NCBI RefSeq assembly: GCF_001905125.1
Contig: NZ_LWLE01000038.1
Coordinates: 89,320-153,319, forward strand
Source of the DNA: Streptomyces sp. TSRI0281
Lineage (GTDB): Bacteria > Actinomycetota > Actinomycetes > Streptomycetales > Streptomycetaceae
Reading direction: 5' to 3'
DNA: 64,000 nucleotides
The position numbers were made by a program, and so were the translations under genes. A model generated the notes under the pieces. That model was given only the letters and a program-made list of their open reading frames with translations. It was not told the origin of the DNA and did not search any database. Below, in pieces: positions 7,607 through 14,289 of the stretch (position 1 is the first letter of the stretch; each line of letters opens with the position of its first letter).

Positions 7607-8688
7607 CCCGCGTCCGCACCCGCGTCCTGCTTCGGTACCGACGCGGGTCCGCTGCCGCGCCGCAGCGCGTACAGCTCCGCCAGCGTCGCGCCCTCCCGGC
7701 CGAGCCCTTCCTCCGTACCCAGCCAGGACACCGACTCCTGGCGGGTCAGCGAGCCCACCTCGATCCGGGCCAGACAGCGGCCCGGCCTGACGACCGCCGG
7801 GTGCAGCCGCTCCAGGTCCTCGTTGGTGGTGACCCCCACCAGGACGTTGCGTCCCTGACCCAGCAGGCCGTCCGTCAGATTCAGCAGCCGGGACAGCGCC
7901 TGGCCCGCCGTGTGCTTGGCCTCGCCGCGGATCAGTTCGTCGCAGTCCTCCAGGAGCAGCAGGCGCCAGCGCCCCTTCGCCGTGCCGTCGTCCTCGCCGA
8001 TCGCGATGTCCATCAGATAGCCGACGTCGTTGAACAGCCGCTCGGGATCCAGCACACAGTCGACCTGGCACCAGTCGCGCCAGGACCGGGCCAGGGTGCG
8101 CAGCGCGGACGTCTTGCCGGTGCCGGGCGGACCGTGCAGCAGGAGCAGCCGGCCCGCGATGTCGTCCGGGGTCACCTTCATCAGCCGGTCCATGGCCTGA
8201 GCCACCGGAGCCGTGTAGTTGGGGCGGACCTCGTCCCAGGTCCCGGCGGCGATCTGCCGGGTGGTGCGGTACGGGCCGCGGCGGGGGGAGACGTACCAGA
8301 AGCCCATGGTCACGTTGTCGGGCTGTGGTTCCGGTTCGTCCTGGGCGCCGTCCGTCGCCTGCCCGAGCACCTTCTCCGCCAGCTCGGGGCTGGTCGCGGT
8401 GACGGTGACATCGGCGCCCCGGTTCCACCGGGAGACCAGCAGGGTCCAGCCGTCGCCCTCGGCGAGGATGGCGCTGCGGTCGTCGTCGCGGGCGGCCCGC
8501 AGCACCTTGGCGGCCGGGGGCAGCAGTGTCGCACCGGACTTGACGCGGTCGAGGGAGGAGCTGTGGGAGTACGGCTGCTCGCCCGTCGCGAAGCGGCCGA
8601 GGAACAGCGCGTCGACGACGTCGGAGGGTGAATCACTGTCGTCGACGGTGAGCCGGATCGGCAGAGCGGACTCAGGGTTGGCAGACAT
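7594..8688 (-). CDS. AAA-type ATPase with DUF5925-like N-terminal domain
   Basis: This 364-residue cytoplasmic protein has a non-catalytic N-terminal domain (about 1-150) and a single AAA module. The Walker A motif is GPPGTGKTS starting at Gly186. Walker B is LLLLEDCDELI, and the sensor region is VGVTTNEDLERLHPAVVRPGRC, with the arginine-finger-type RPGR. I recall N-terminal regions of this kind being named DUF5925 in streptomycetes. AAA proteins of this type remodel a partner protein, but no partner is obvious nearby. Two starts are possible, ATG 8688 (MSANPES) and ATG 8697 (MGAMSANPES); the first is used. Confidence 0.85.
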   Translation of the reverse strand: MSANPESALPIRLTVDDSDSPSDVVDALFLGRFATGEQPYSHSSSLDRVKSGATLLPPAAKVLRAARDDDRSAILAEGDGWTLLVSRWNRGADVTVTATSPELAEKVLGQATDGAQDEPEPQPDNVTMGFWYVSPRRGPYRTTRQIAAGTWDEVRPNYTAPVAQAMDRLMKVTPDDIAGRLLLLHGPPGTGKTSALRTLARSWRDWCQVDCVLDPERLFNDVGYLMDIAIGEDDGTAKGRWRLLLLEDCDELIRGEAKHTAGQALSRLLNLTDGLLGQGRNVLVGVTTNEDLERLHPAVVRPGRCLARIEVGSLTRQESVSWLGTEEGLGREGATLAELYALRRGSGPASVPKQDAGADAGLYL

Positions 8689-8886
8689 GGCGCCCATGAT
8701 CCGGTACGGGGCGACCCCGCGCACCCAGGTTTCACCACCTCGTGCGGGTCGACCGTACCCGGCTCCCGTCGAACTCAAGGGGGCGGTAAGGCGCATTCGC
8801 CAAGAATCTTTGACATGGACACTTCCTGTTCCATGGGTGCTGCTGCTACCACGGACGGAGCAGATATCCCTGCTCAAGGAGGTCCC

Positions 8887-9696
8887 ATGAATATGTCCAG
8901 ACTCGTGGCGTTCTCGTCCTCTCTCCTGCTCGGTACCGCGCTCGCCCTCACCGGGGCAAGTGCGGCCAACGCCGCCGAAACCGTCAAGGCCGTCGACTAC
9001 GTGGCCCTTGGCGACTCGTACTCCTCGGGCGTCGGGTCCGGCAGCTACGACAGTGCCAGCGGCGACTGCAAGCGCAGCACCCGCGCCTACCCGGCACTCT
9101 GGGCCGCCGCCAACTCCCCCTCCTCGTTCGCCTTCACCGCCTGCTCCGGTGCCCGTACCGGGGATGTCACGGGCGGTCAGCTCGGCCCGCTGAACTCCTC
9201 GACCGACCTGGTCTCGATCTCCATCGGCGGCAACGACGCGGGCTTCGCCGACGTCATGACGACCTGTGTCCTCCAGCCGGAGTCGACCTGCCTCGGCCGG
9301 ATCGCCACGGCGCGCGCCTACGTCGACTCCACCCTGCCCGGCAAGCTCGACTCCGTGTACGCGGCGATCAGCGCCAAGGCTCCCTCCGCCCGGGTCGTCG
9401 TCCTCGGCTACCCCCGCTTCTACAAGCTCGACGGCAGCTGCCTCGCCGGTCTGAACGAGAAGGAGCGCGCCGCCATCAACGGCGCCGCCGACTACCTCAA
9501 CGCGGCCACCGCCAAGCGGGCCGCCGACCACGGCTTCACCTTCGGTGATGTCGCGAAGGCCTTCGCCGGGCACGAGATCTGCTCAAGCAACGTCTGGCTG
9601 CACAGCCTGAACTGGACCAACATCGGTGAGTCCTACCACCCCACCGCCGCCGGACAGTCGGGCGGCTATCTGCCCGTCCTGAAGTCGGCCGCCTGA
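8887..9696 (+). CDS. Secreted SGNH/GDSL-family hydrolase (lipase/esterase)
   Basis: This 269-residue enzyme has a classical Sec signal peptide with likely cleavage after ANA-A near residue 30. The mature part has the SGNH blocks: GDSYSSG with nucleophile Ser44, the block III sequence SIGGNDAGF, and a C-terminal SYHPTAAGQ with the catalytic His. There are several Cys pairs that may form disulfides, as in the Streptomyces extracellular lipase/esterase group. A strong AGGAGG ribosome site precedes the ATG, and a hairpin terminator follows at 9718-9742. Its likely role is hydrolysis of lipid or acyl esters outside the cell. Confidence 0.93.
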   Translation: MNMSRLVAFSSSLLLGTALALTGASAANAAETVKAVDYVALGDSYSSGVGSGSYDSASGDCKRSTRAYPALWAAANSPSSFAFTACSGARTGDVTGGQLGPLNSSTDLVSISIGGNDAGFADVMTTCVLQPESTCLGRIATARAYVDSTLPGKLDSVYAAISAKAPSARVVVLGYPRFYKLDGSCLAGLNEKERAAINGAADYLNAATAKRAADHGFTFGDVAKAFAGHEICSSNVWLHSLNWTNIGESYHPTAAGQSGGYLPVLKSAA

Positions 9697-9717
9697 CCGC
9701 GTCCGCCCCGTGGATCA

Positions 9718-9742
9718 GGAGGCCCCGCCGGTCGGGGTCTCC
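9718..9742 (+). terminator. Hairpin terminator after the SGNH hydrolase
   Basis: A 10-bp stem (GGAGGCCCCG / CGGGGTCTCC, one mismatch) with a five-base loop is followed by TTG. It lies 22 bases after the stop. Confidence 0.7.
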
Positions 9743-9762
9743 TTGTCCGCGGGACCGGAATG

Positions 9763-9802
9763 GACAGGAAATCGACCGGTACGGACCGGTACGGACCTGA
9801 AC
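9763..9802. repeat. GACCGGTACG tandem repeat
   Basis: Three imperfect copies of a 10-12 base unit (GACCGGTACG, GACCGGTACG, GACCTGAACG) lie in the 289-base spacer between the SGNH gene and the small downstream gene. The function is unknown. The spacer otherwise holds only the terminator and a plausible -10-like GATAGGGTTAAC near 9939-9950. Confidence 0.5.
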
Positions 9803-9985
9803 GGACCGGGGGGCCGACGCCGGCCCGATCTGTCCAAGTCGCCCTGGAATCGGACAGATTCGGTAACTGGTCGTCAACCTCCGTATGTGTGTGCTCAATC
9901 CTGCAACCGGGATACACGAGTGTCATCGCGGGGCGATAGGGTTAACCTGCCCGGGCCGGGTGCCCTCGTACGGGTGGGGAGTGAC

Positions 9986-10249
9986 ATGGAACAGATAACG
10001 GTGCGAAGCAGGCCGCGAGTGCCTGCCATTACCTGCGGCAGCAGCGCGACCAGTTCGCGCCTCGACCGCCATCTCGCGGTGCTCGGCGGCCCTGCCGTCC
10101 CGCAGCGCGACTCGGCGGAAGCGACCCTGCTGATGCGTGAGCTGACCTCGCGCGATGCCGCGCACCGCCGCCGGAGCAAGAGCGCGCGTGTCTCGCTCTT
10201 CGCACCGCTGCGGCGACTGCGGCGCTCGCTCTTCGGCAGCCGCCGCTGA
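9986..10249 (+). CDS. Small conserved basic protein of unknown function
   Basis: This 87-residue protein begins MEQITVRSRPRVP and has a very Arg-rich C-terminus (RRRSKSARVS, RRLRRSLFGSRR). I see no signal peptide, transmembrane helix or catalytic motif. I recall similar short proteins with the same N-terminal block at this position in other Streptomyces, next to the SGNH hydrolase, which supports a real gene. The basic tail could bind nucleic acid, but that is only inference. The start is taken as the ATG that opens the conserved block; upstream in-frame sequence is spacer. Confidence 0.65.
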   Translation: MEQITVRSRPRVPAITCGSSATSSRLDRHLAVLGGPAVPQRDSAEATLLMRELTSRDAAHRRRSKSARVSLFAPLRRLRRSLFGSRR

Positions 10250-10294
10250 TCAGACGGCACGTCACCACTGATCCGGCCCGTCACCCGGGGCGGA

Positions 10295-10402
10295 TCAGGC
10301 GATCACACCGTCCCGGCGTAGCACTGCTGTGTGCCCGTCCGTCATTCCCAGGGCCCGCAGCAGTGCGTCGGTGTGCTCACCCAGCGCCGGTACGGCGTGT
10401 AC
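10295..10402 (-). pseudogene. C-terminal remnant of a CaiB/BaiF-type CoA-transferase
   Basis: On the minus strand this stretch encodes about 35 residues ending at a proper stop: AVPALGEHTDALLRALG, then a spacer and LRRDGVIA. This is the characteristic C-terminus of CaiB/BaiF family III CoA-transferases (PALGEHT near the end, DGV just before the stop). No N-terminal or catalytic part is present upstream (10403-10542), where the sequence turns into Pro/Ala-coding GC-rich DNA and then the end of another gene. I infer a decayed or truncated gene rather than an active one. A short coincidental match is possible but unlikely given the motif order and stop position. Confidence 0.55.
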
Positions 10403-10542
10403 GCGGCAGCTTTGTCACCCCTGCCCTGCGGCACCCCCCTGCCCCACGGCCACCGCCCGCCTCGGGGCCGCTCCCGCCCCCCCGGCCCGTTCCCGCCGCA
10501 CGGCCCCGTTCCCGCCGCAACGTCCAGCCTCTTCGCGGCCGG

Positions 10543-11856
10543 TCACAGCAGCGCGAACTGTCCGTCCGGGCCCTCCTCGTGGTGATCGAGCACGGAGGCG
10601 GGCCGCCGCGACGCAGCCGCGACCGGCAGCACCCCGGCGCTCAGCAGCTCCTCGCGGGAGAGCAGCGGCGCCCCGAGCAGCCGCGCCCGTAGCGTCCGCT
10701 GCCCGGCCCGGAGCCCGTCGAGGAGCGCGAGGACGGTGATGAGTTCGAGCAGCTCCGAGGTCCACTCCTGGCGCCAGCCGTGCGGGCCGACCGTCTCCAG
10801 ACCGCCGCCACCGGGCTCGCCTCCGGCCCCTGTGACCGCTGCCGCTGCCGCTGCCGCTGCCGCTGCCGCTGCCGCTGCCGCCGCCGTACGCCGCTCGATC
10901 CAGAGCTCCAGCATCCGTACGCCACCCACCCGGAACTCCCACGCCCCGGCGGGTACGGGGGAGATGCGGCCCTCACCGATGGCGAGCACCTCCTCGCCGG
11001 GGTCGTAGCCCAGCGTGAGCGGCCGGGGCGGGATCGCCGCCCGCACATAGGGGCGACGGCCGCCCGGCAGCCGGGGGCGTTCACCGCCACGTGCTCCGCG
11101 CAGCTGCGCCCGCATCAGCTCCCGGCCCAGCTCCACCCCGGCCGACCACAACGGTCCGTCGGCGGGCAGCGGTACGGAGCAGCCCGCGGGGGAAGGACGG
11201 GCGACGGCGAGCACCCAGGCCAGTACGGACTCGGCGGTGGGCGCGTCCGGGCCGGTGCGGCCCTCGCCCCCGATCCGGCGGCGCAGCAGATCGAGCAGGC
11301 CCGGTGCGAGGTTGGGTTCGCTGCCGCCGGGCCGCCGGAAGAGCGGCCGGATGCGGCCGGGCCGCCCGGCGGGGGAGTGCCCGTCGGGAAGCAGCGCCGT
11401 CACCGAGAGGGCGGGTCCCGGGGCCTGCGGTACATACCCGTGCTCGATGGCGAAGAGCTGGTGCTCGTCCGCGACCCGCCACAACTCGGGGCGGGCGGCG
11501 TCGATCAGCCGGTGGTCGGGGATCAGCCACTGTTCGTCGTAGGGGCCGTGCAGGATGCGTACGGGTTCGGGGAAGGGCCCGGGGTTCCGGGCGAACCTGC
11601 CCGTCGCGGTGTTCCGGCCGGGCAGCGCGGCGACCGGGGTGTGCGGCGTACGGGAGCGGCTGGGCCCGAACAGCCGTTCCTGCTCGGCGCCTTCGGCCCG
11701 GACCAGCAGCTCCCACCGTGCTTTGAGCGTCGCCCGGTCGGGGCCGGTCACCCAGGGGCGCCCGGTTCTGAGCGGTCGTACCGACCACGGCATCAACTCG
11801 TCGAGCAGCGGGAAATCCGCGTCCCCGCCGGCCCCGGCCGCCCTCCGCGCTGCCAC
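10543..11856 (-). CDS. Orphan type ISP restriction-modification specificity-domain protein
   Basis: This 437-residue protein resembles the C-terminal target-recognition domain of type ISP restriction-modification enzymes. Blocks include QWLIPDHRLIDAARPELWR, ALSVTALLPDG, RIRPLFRRPGG, GRRPYVRAA, LGYDPGEEVL and the terminal WRQEWTSELLELITVLALL. No nuclease, helicase or methyltransferase motif is present here or in neighbouring genes. Residues about 325-340 are a run of 16 alanines encoded by a six-base repeat, inserted between WIERR and the Gly-rich stretch before the conserved C-terminus. Start is GTG at 11856 with a GGGGGAGGA ribosome site. It may have become a stand-alone DNA-binding protein. 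The family call is from memory of motifs; the function is open. Confidence 0.7.
   Translation of the reverse strand: MAARRAAGAGGDADFPLLDELMPWSVRPLRTGRPWVTGPDRATLKARWELLVRAEGAEQERLFGPSRSRTPHTPVAALPGRNTATGRFARNPGPFPEPVRILHGPYDEQWLIPDHRLIDAARPELWRVADEHQLFAIEHGYVPQAPGPALSVTALLPDGHSPAGRPGRIRPLFRRPGGSEPNLAPGLLDLLRRRIGGEGRTGPDAPTAESVLAWVLAVARPSPAGCSVPLPADGPLWSAGVELGRELMRAQLRGARGGERPRLPGGRRPYVRAAIPPRPLTLGYDPGEEVLAIGEGRISPVPAGAWEFRVGGVRMLELWIERRTAAAAAAAAAAAAAAAAVTGAGGEPGGGGLETVGPHGWRQEWTSELLELITVLALLDGLRAGQRTLRARLLGAPLLSREELLSAGVLPVAAASRRPASVLDHHEEGPDGQFALL
10837..10884. repeat. CGCTGC hexanucleotide microsatellite coding for polyalanine
   Basis: Forty-eight bases of CGCTGC repeats, the last unit degenerate, read as 16 alanine codons (alternating GCA and GCG) on the minus strand. 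Because the unit is a multiple of three, length changes would alter the alanine number without a frameshift. Confidence 0.9.
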
Positions 11857-11916
11857 CGTGTCGTCCTCCCCCTCGCCACGTCCGCCGAACCTCCGGCATC
11901 GTAACGGCGGGGCATG

Positions 11917-11928
11917 ACCCCATGGGGT
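11917..11928. promoter_or_regulatory. Perfect 12-bp palindrome ACCCCATGGGGT
   Basis: This loopless palindrome lies in the 76-base gap between the GntR stop and the ISP-domain gene start. It looks more like a protein-binding site than a terminator because it lacks a loop. Confidence 0.35.
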
Positions 11929-11932
11929 GGTG

Positions 11933-12763
11933 TCAGTGCGCCTCGACCGTCACGGAGAAGGAGAAACGGTCCCCCCGGTACCTGATCCGCGCCACGTCCA
12001 CGACCCGGCCGCCGTCGTCGTAGGTCACGCCCGTGTAGTGCAGGATCGGGCTCAGCAGCGGAATCCGGAGCAGTTCGGCGGTGACCGGGTCGGCGAGGCG
12101 GGCCTCCACGGTGTCGGTGATCCGGGAGATCCGCACCCCGAGGGCGTCGCGCAGTACCTTCGTCATCGGCCAGCGTTCGAGATCGGCCACATCGAGGCGG
12201 GCCGCGACCTCGGGACGCAGGGCGTTCTCCGCCCAGTTGGTGGGCTCGCCCGTCTCGTCGTCGCAGCGCAGCCGCCGGTAGCTGACCACCTCGGCGCAGT
12301 CCGGGAAGAACTCGGCGAGGTCGCCCGGGACCGCGCCCGGACCGTGGCCCAGGACGGTGGTCCGCTCGCCCGACTGCTGTGCCACGATCGCGTCGACCGA
12401 GCCCAGCAGTCGGACCGGCGAGACGCGGCGGGCGCGCGGCTCGATGAACGTGCCGCGCCGCCGGTGCCTGCTGATCAGCCCTTCCGTCTCCAGCTCCTTC
12501 AGGGCCTGGCGCATGGTCAGGACGCTGACGCCGTAGTGCACGGCGAGCTGTTCCTCGGTGGGCAGCCGCGGCGAGGCGTCCTGCGGGCGGCCGAGTATCG
12601 AGGCCCGCAGCGACTGCGAGACCTGGTACCAGAGGGGGAGCTTCCGGTTCAGCACCAGCGAGTCGGGGGCGAAGGCGGGTGTGTGGCGCACCTCGTCCAC
12701 CCGGAGCGTCCGGCCCTTGCTGTCCGCCCCGCCCGGCTCACCCACCTCGTTCACCCCGCTCAC
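11933..12763 (-). CDS. GntR family regulator with UTRA effector domain (HutC subfamily)
   Basis: This 276-residue protein has an extra N-terminal arm of about 40 residues, then a winged helix-turn-helix (LPLWYQVSQSLRASI, LPTEEQLAVHYGVSVLTMRQAL, EGLISRHRRRGTF) and a UTRA ligand-binding domain (about 115-270) that ends in the typical DVARIRYRGDRFSFSV strand pair. It lies 60 bases downstream of hmgA on the same strand, so it may be cotranscribed with it and sense a tyrosine-pathway metabolite, although HutC-type regulators often sense other acids or sugars. GTG start at 12763. Confidence 0.88.
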   Translation of the reverse strand: MSGVNEVGEPGGADSKGRTLRVDEVRHTPAFAPDSLVLNRKLPLWYQVSQSLRASILGRPQDASPRLPTEEQLAVHYGVSVLTMRQALKELETEGLISRHRRRGTFIEPRARRVSPVRLLGSVDAIVAQQSGERTTVLGHGPGAVPGDLAEFFPDCAEVVSYRRLRCDDETGEPTNWAENALRPEVAARLDVADLERWPMTKVLRDALGVRISRITDTVEARLADPVTAELLRIPLLSPILHYTGVTYDDGGRVVDVARIRYRGDRFSFSVTVEAH

Positions 12764-12823
12764 TCGGCCACCTCGGTCATCCCTCTCCGCCGGCGCCCCG
12801 CGCCGCCGTGTCCCGCTCCGCGC

Positions 12824-14146
12824 CTACGGGCGGAAGTTGCGGGTCAGACCCTGCCATACGTCGTCGTACCCGCGTTGCAGGTGGTCGGCGGTCGCGGCCT
12901 GTGCGGTCGCCGTGACGGGCCAGCGGGTCTCGAACATGAAGGCAAGACCGTCGTCGATCTTCTGCGGCTTCAGCTCCGCCGCGCTCGCCCGTTCGAAGGT
13001 CGCGTGGTCCGGGCCGTGCGCGGACATCATGTTGTGCAGCGATCCGCCGCCCGGGACGAAACCGTCCGCCTTCGCGTCGTACGCCCCCTCGATCAGTCCC
13101 ATGTACTCGCTCATCACATTGCGGTGGAAGTACGGCGGGCGGAAGGTGTCCTCGCCGACCAGCCAGCGCGGGGCGAAGACGACGAAGTCCACCCCGGCGA
13201 GACCGGGGATGTCGGACGGCGAGGTCAGCACCGTGAAGATCGAGGGGTCGGGGTGGTCGTAGCTGATCGTGCCGATGACATTGAAACGGCGCAGGTCGTA
13301 GACGTACGGGGTGTGGTTGCCGTGCCAGGCGACGACATCGAGCGGGGAGTGGTCGTATGTCGCCGACCAGAGGTTGCCGCAGAACTTGTTGACGACTTCG
13401 ACGGGGCCTTCGCGGTCCTCGTACGCGGCGACGGGCGCCAGGAAGTCCCGCGCGTTCGCCAGGCCGTTGGCGCCGATCGGGCCGAGGTCGGGGAGGACGA
13501 ACGGCTGGCCGTAGTTCTCGCAGACGTAGCCGCGGGCGGTGTCGTCCAGCAGCTCCACCCGGAACCGCACGCCGCGCGGGATCAGCGCGATGTGCCCCGG
13601 TTCGGCGCGCAGCAGGCCCAGTTCGGTGCGCAGCAGCAGGCCGCCGTGCTCCGGGACGATCAGCAGCTCGCCGTCCGAGTCGCTGAACACCCGGTCCGTC
13701 ATCGAGGAGTTGGCGTGGTAGAGGTGCACGGCCATGCCGGTGCGCTGCCCGGCGTCGCCGTTGCCGCCCAGCGTCCACAGACCGGACAGGAAGTCGGTGC
13801 CGGGGGAGGGGGCGGGCAGCGGGTTCCAGCGGAGCCGGTTGGGGTCGGGGACCGACTCGGTGAACGGCGCGGTGCGCACGGCGCCGTTGTCGACGCGGAC
13901 GAACGGCGGGTGGGCGGCCGAGGGGCGGATCCGGTAGAGCCAGGAACGGCGGTTGTGGGCCCGCGGTTCGGTGAACGCGGAGCCGCTCAGCTGCTCCGCG
14001 TACAGGCCGAGAGGGGCACGTTGCGGCGAGTTGCGGCCGTGCGGCAGGGCGCCCGGAACCGCCTCCGTGCTGTGCTGATTGCCGAAGCCTGACGAATACG
14101 CCGGCTCCTCCGCCGTCTTCCCCGCCTGCTCGATGCCGCTCATCAT
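12824..14146 (-). CDS. hmgA: Homogentisate 1,2-dioxygenase
   Basis: This 440-residue enzyme opens the aromatic ring of homogentisate to maleylacetoacetate in tyrosine and phenylalanine catabolism. The N-terminal signature YSSGFGNQHSTEAVPGALP is present. The iron ligands are visible in FHRNVMSEYMG (His and Glu six residues apart) and in the later HGPDH. The length matches the family. ATG at 14146 follows a GGGAG ribosome site; the codon is doubled (ATGATG), so 14143 is equally possible. Maleylacetoacetate isomerase and fumarylacetoacetase genes are not in the window. A palindrome at 14191-14210 just upstream is a likely operator. Confidence 0.96.
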   Translation of the reverse strand: MMSGIEQAGKTAEEPAYSSGFGNQHSTEAVPGALPHGRNSPQRAPLGLYAEQLSGSAFTEPRAHNRRSWLYRIRPSAAHPPFVRVDNGAVRTAPFTESVPDPNRLRWNPLPAPSPGTDFLSGLWTLGGNGDAGQRTGMAVHLYHANSSMTDRVFSDSDGELLIVPEHGGLLLRTELGLLRAEPGHIALIPRGVRFRVELLDDTARGYVCENYGQPFVLPDLGPIGANGLANARDFLAPVAAYEDREGPVEVVNKFCGNLWSATYDHSPLDVVAWHGNHTPYVYDLRRFNVIGTISYDHPDPSIFTVLTSPSDIPGLAGVDFVVFAPRWLVGEDTFRPPYFHRNVMSEYMGLIEGAYDAKADGFVPGGGSLHNMMSAHGPDHATFERASAAELKPQKIDDGLAFMFETRWPVTATAQAATADHLQRGYDDVWQGLTRNFRP

Positions 14147-14190
14147 GCGCTCCCGGTGCTGAGAATCCCTGAAATCCGCCGGACAACGAA

Positions 14191-14210
14191 TCCTATGGGT
14201 AACCGTAGGA
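14191..14210. promoter_or_regulatory. Candidate operator in the hmgA / beta-helix gene divergent region
   Basis: TCCTATGG-GTAA-CCGTAGGA is an inverted repeat with 8-bp arms and one mismatch. It lies about 45 bases upstream of the hmgA start and 80 bases upstream of the divergent gene. It could bind the nearby GntR protein or an unlinked regulator. Confidence 0.5.
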
Positions 14211-14289
14211 ATCGGAACAGGGCGCGTCAACGGCATTCGTGGTGCGCAAGGGGGTTCCAAAAGTTGAACAATGCTCTACTCTCCCGCAC

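Noticed and set aside
10837..10884. Sequence assembly artefact in the polyalanine tract
   Set aside because: The repeat keeps the reading frame of a gene conserved on both sides, and similar alanine tracts are common in streptomycete proteins. It is kept as real, though the exact copy number may be imprecise.
11917..11928. Palindrome ACCCCATGGGGT as a terminator of the GntR gene
   Set aside because: It has no loop and is only 12 bp, so it cannot form a useful RNA hairpin; listed instead as a possible binding site.
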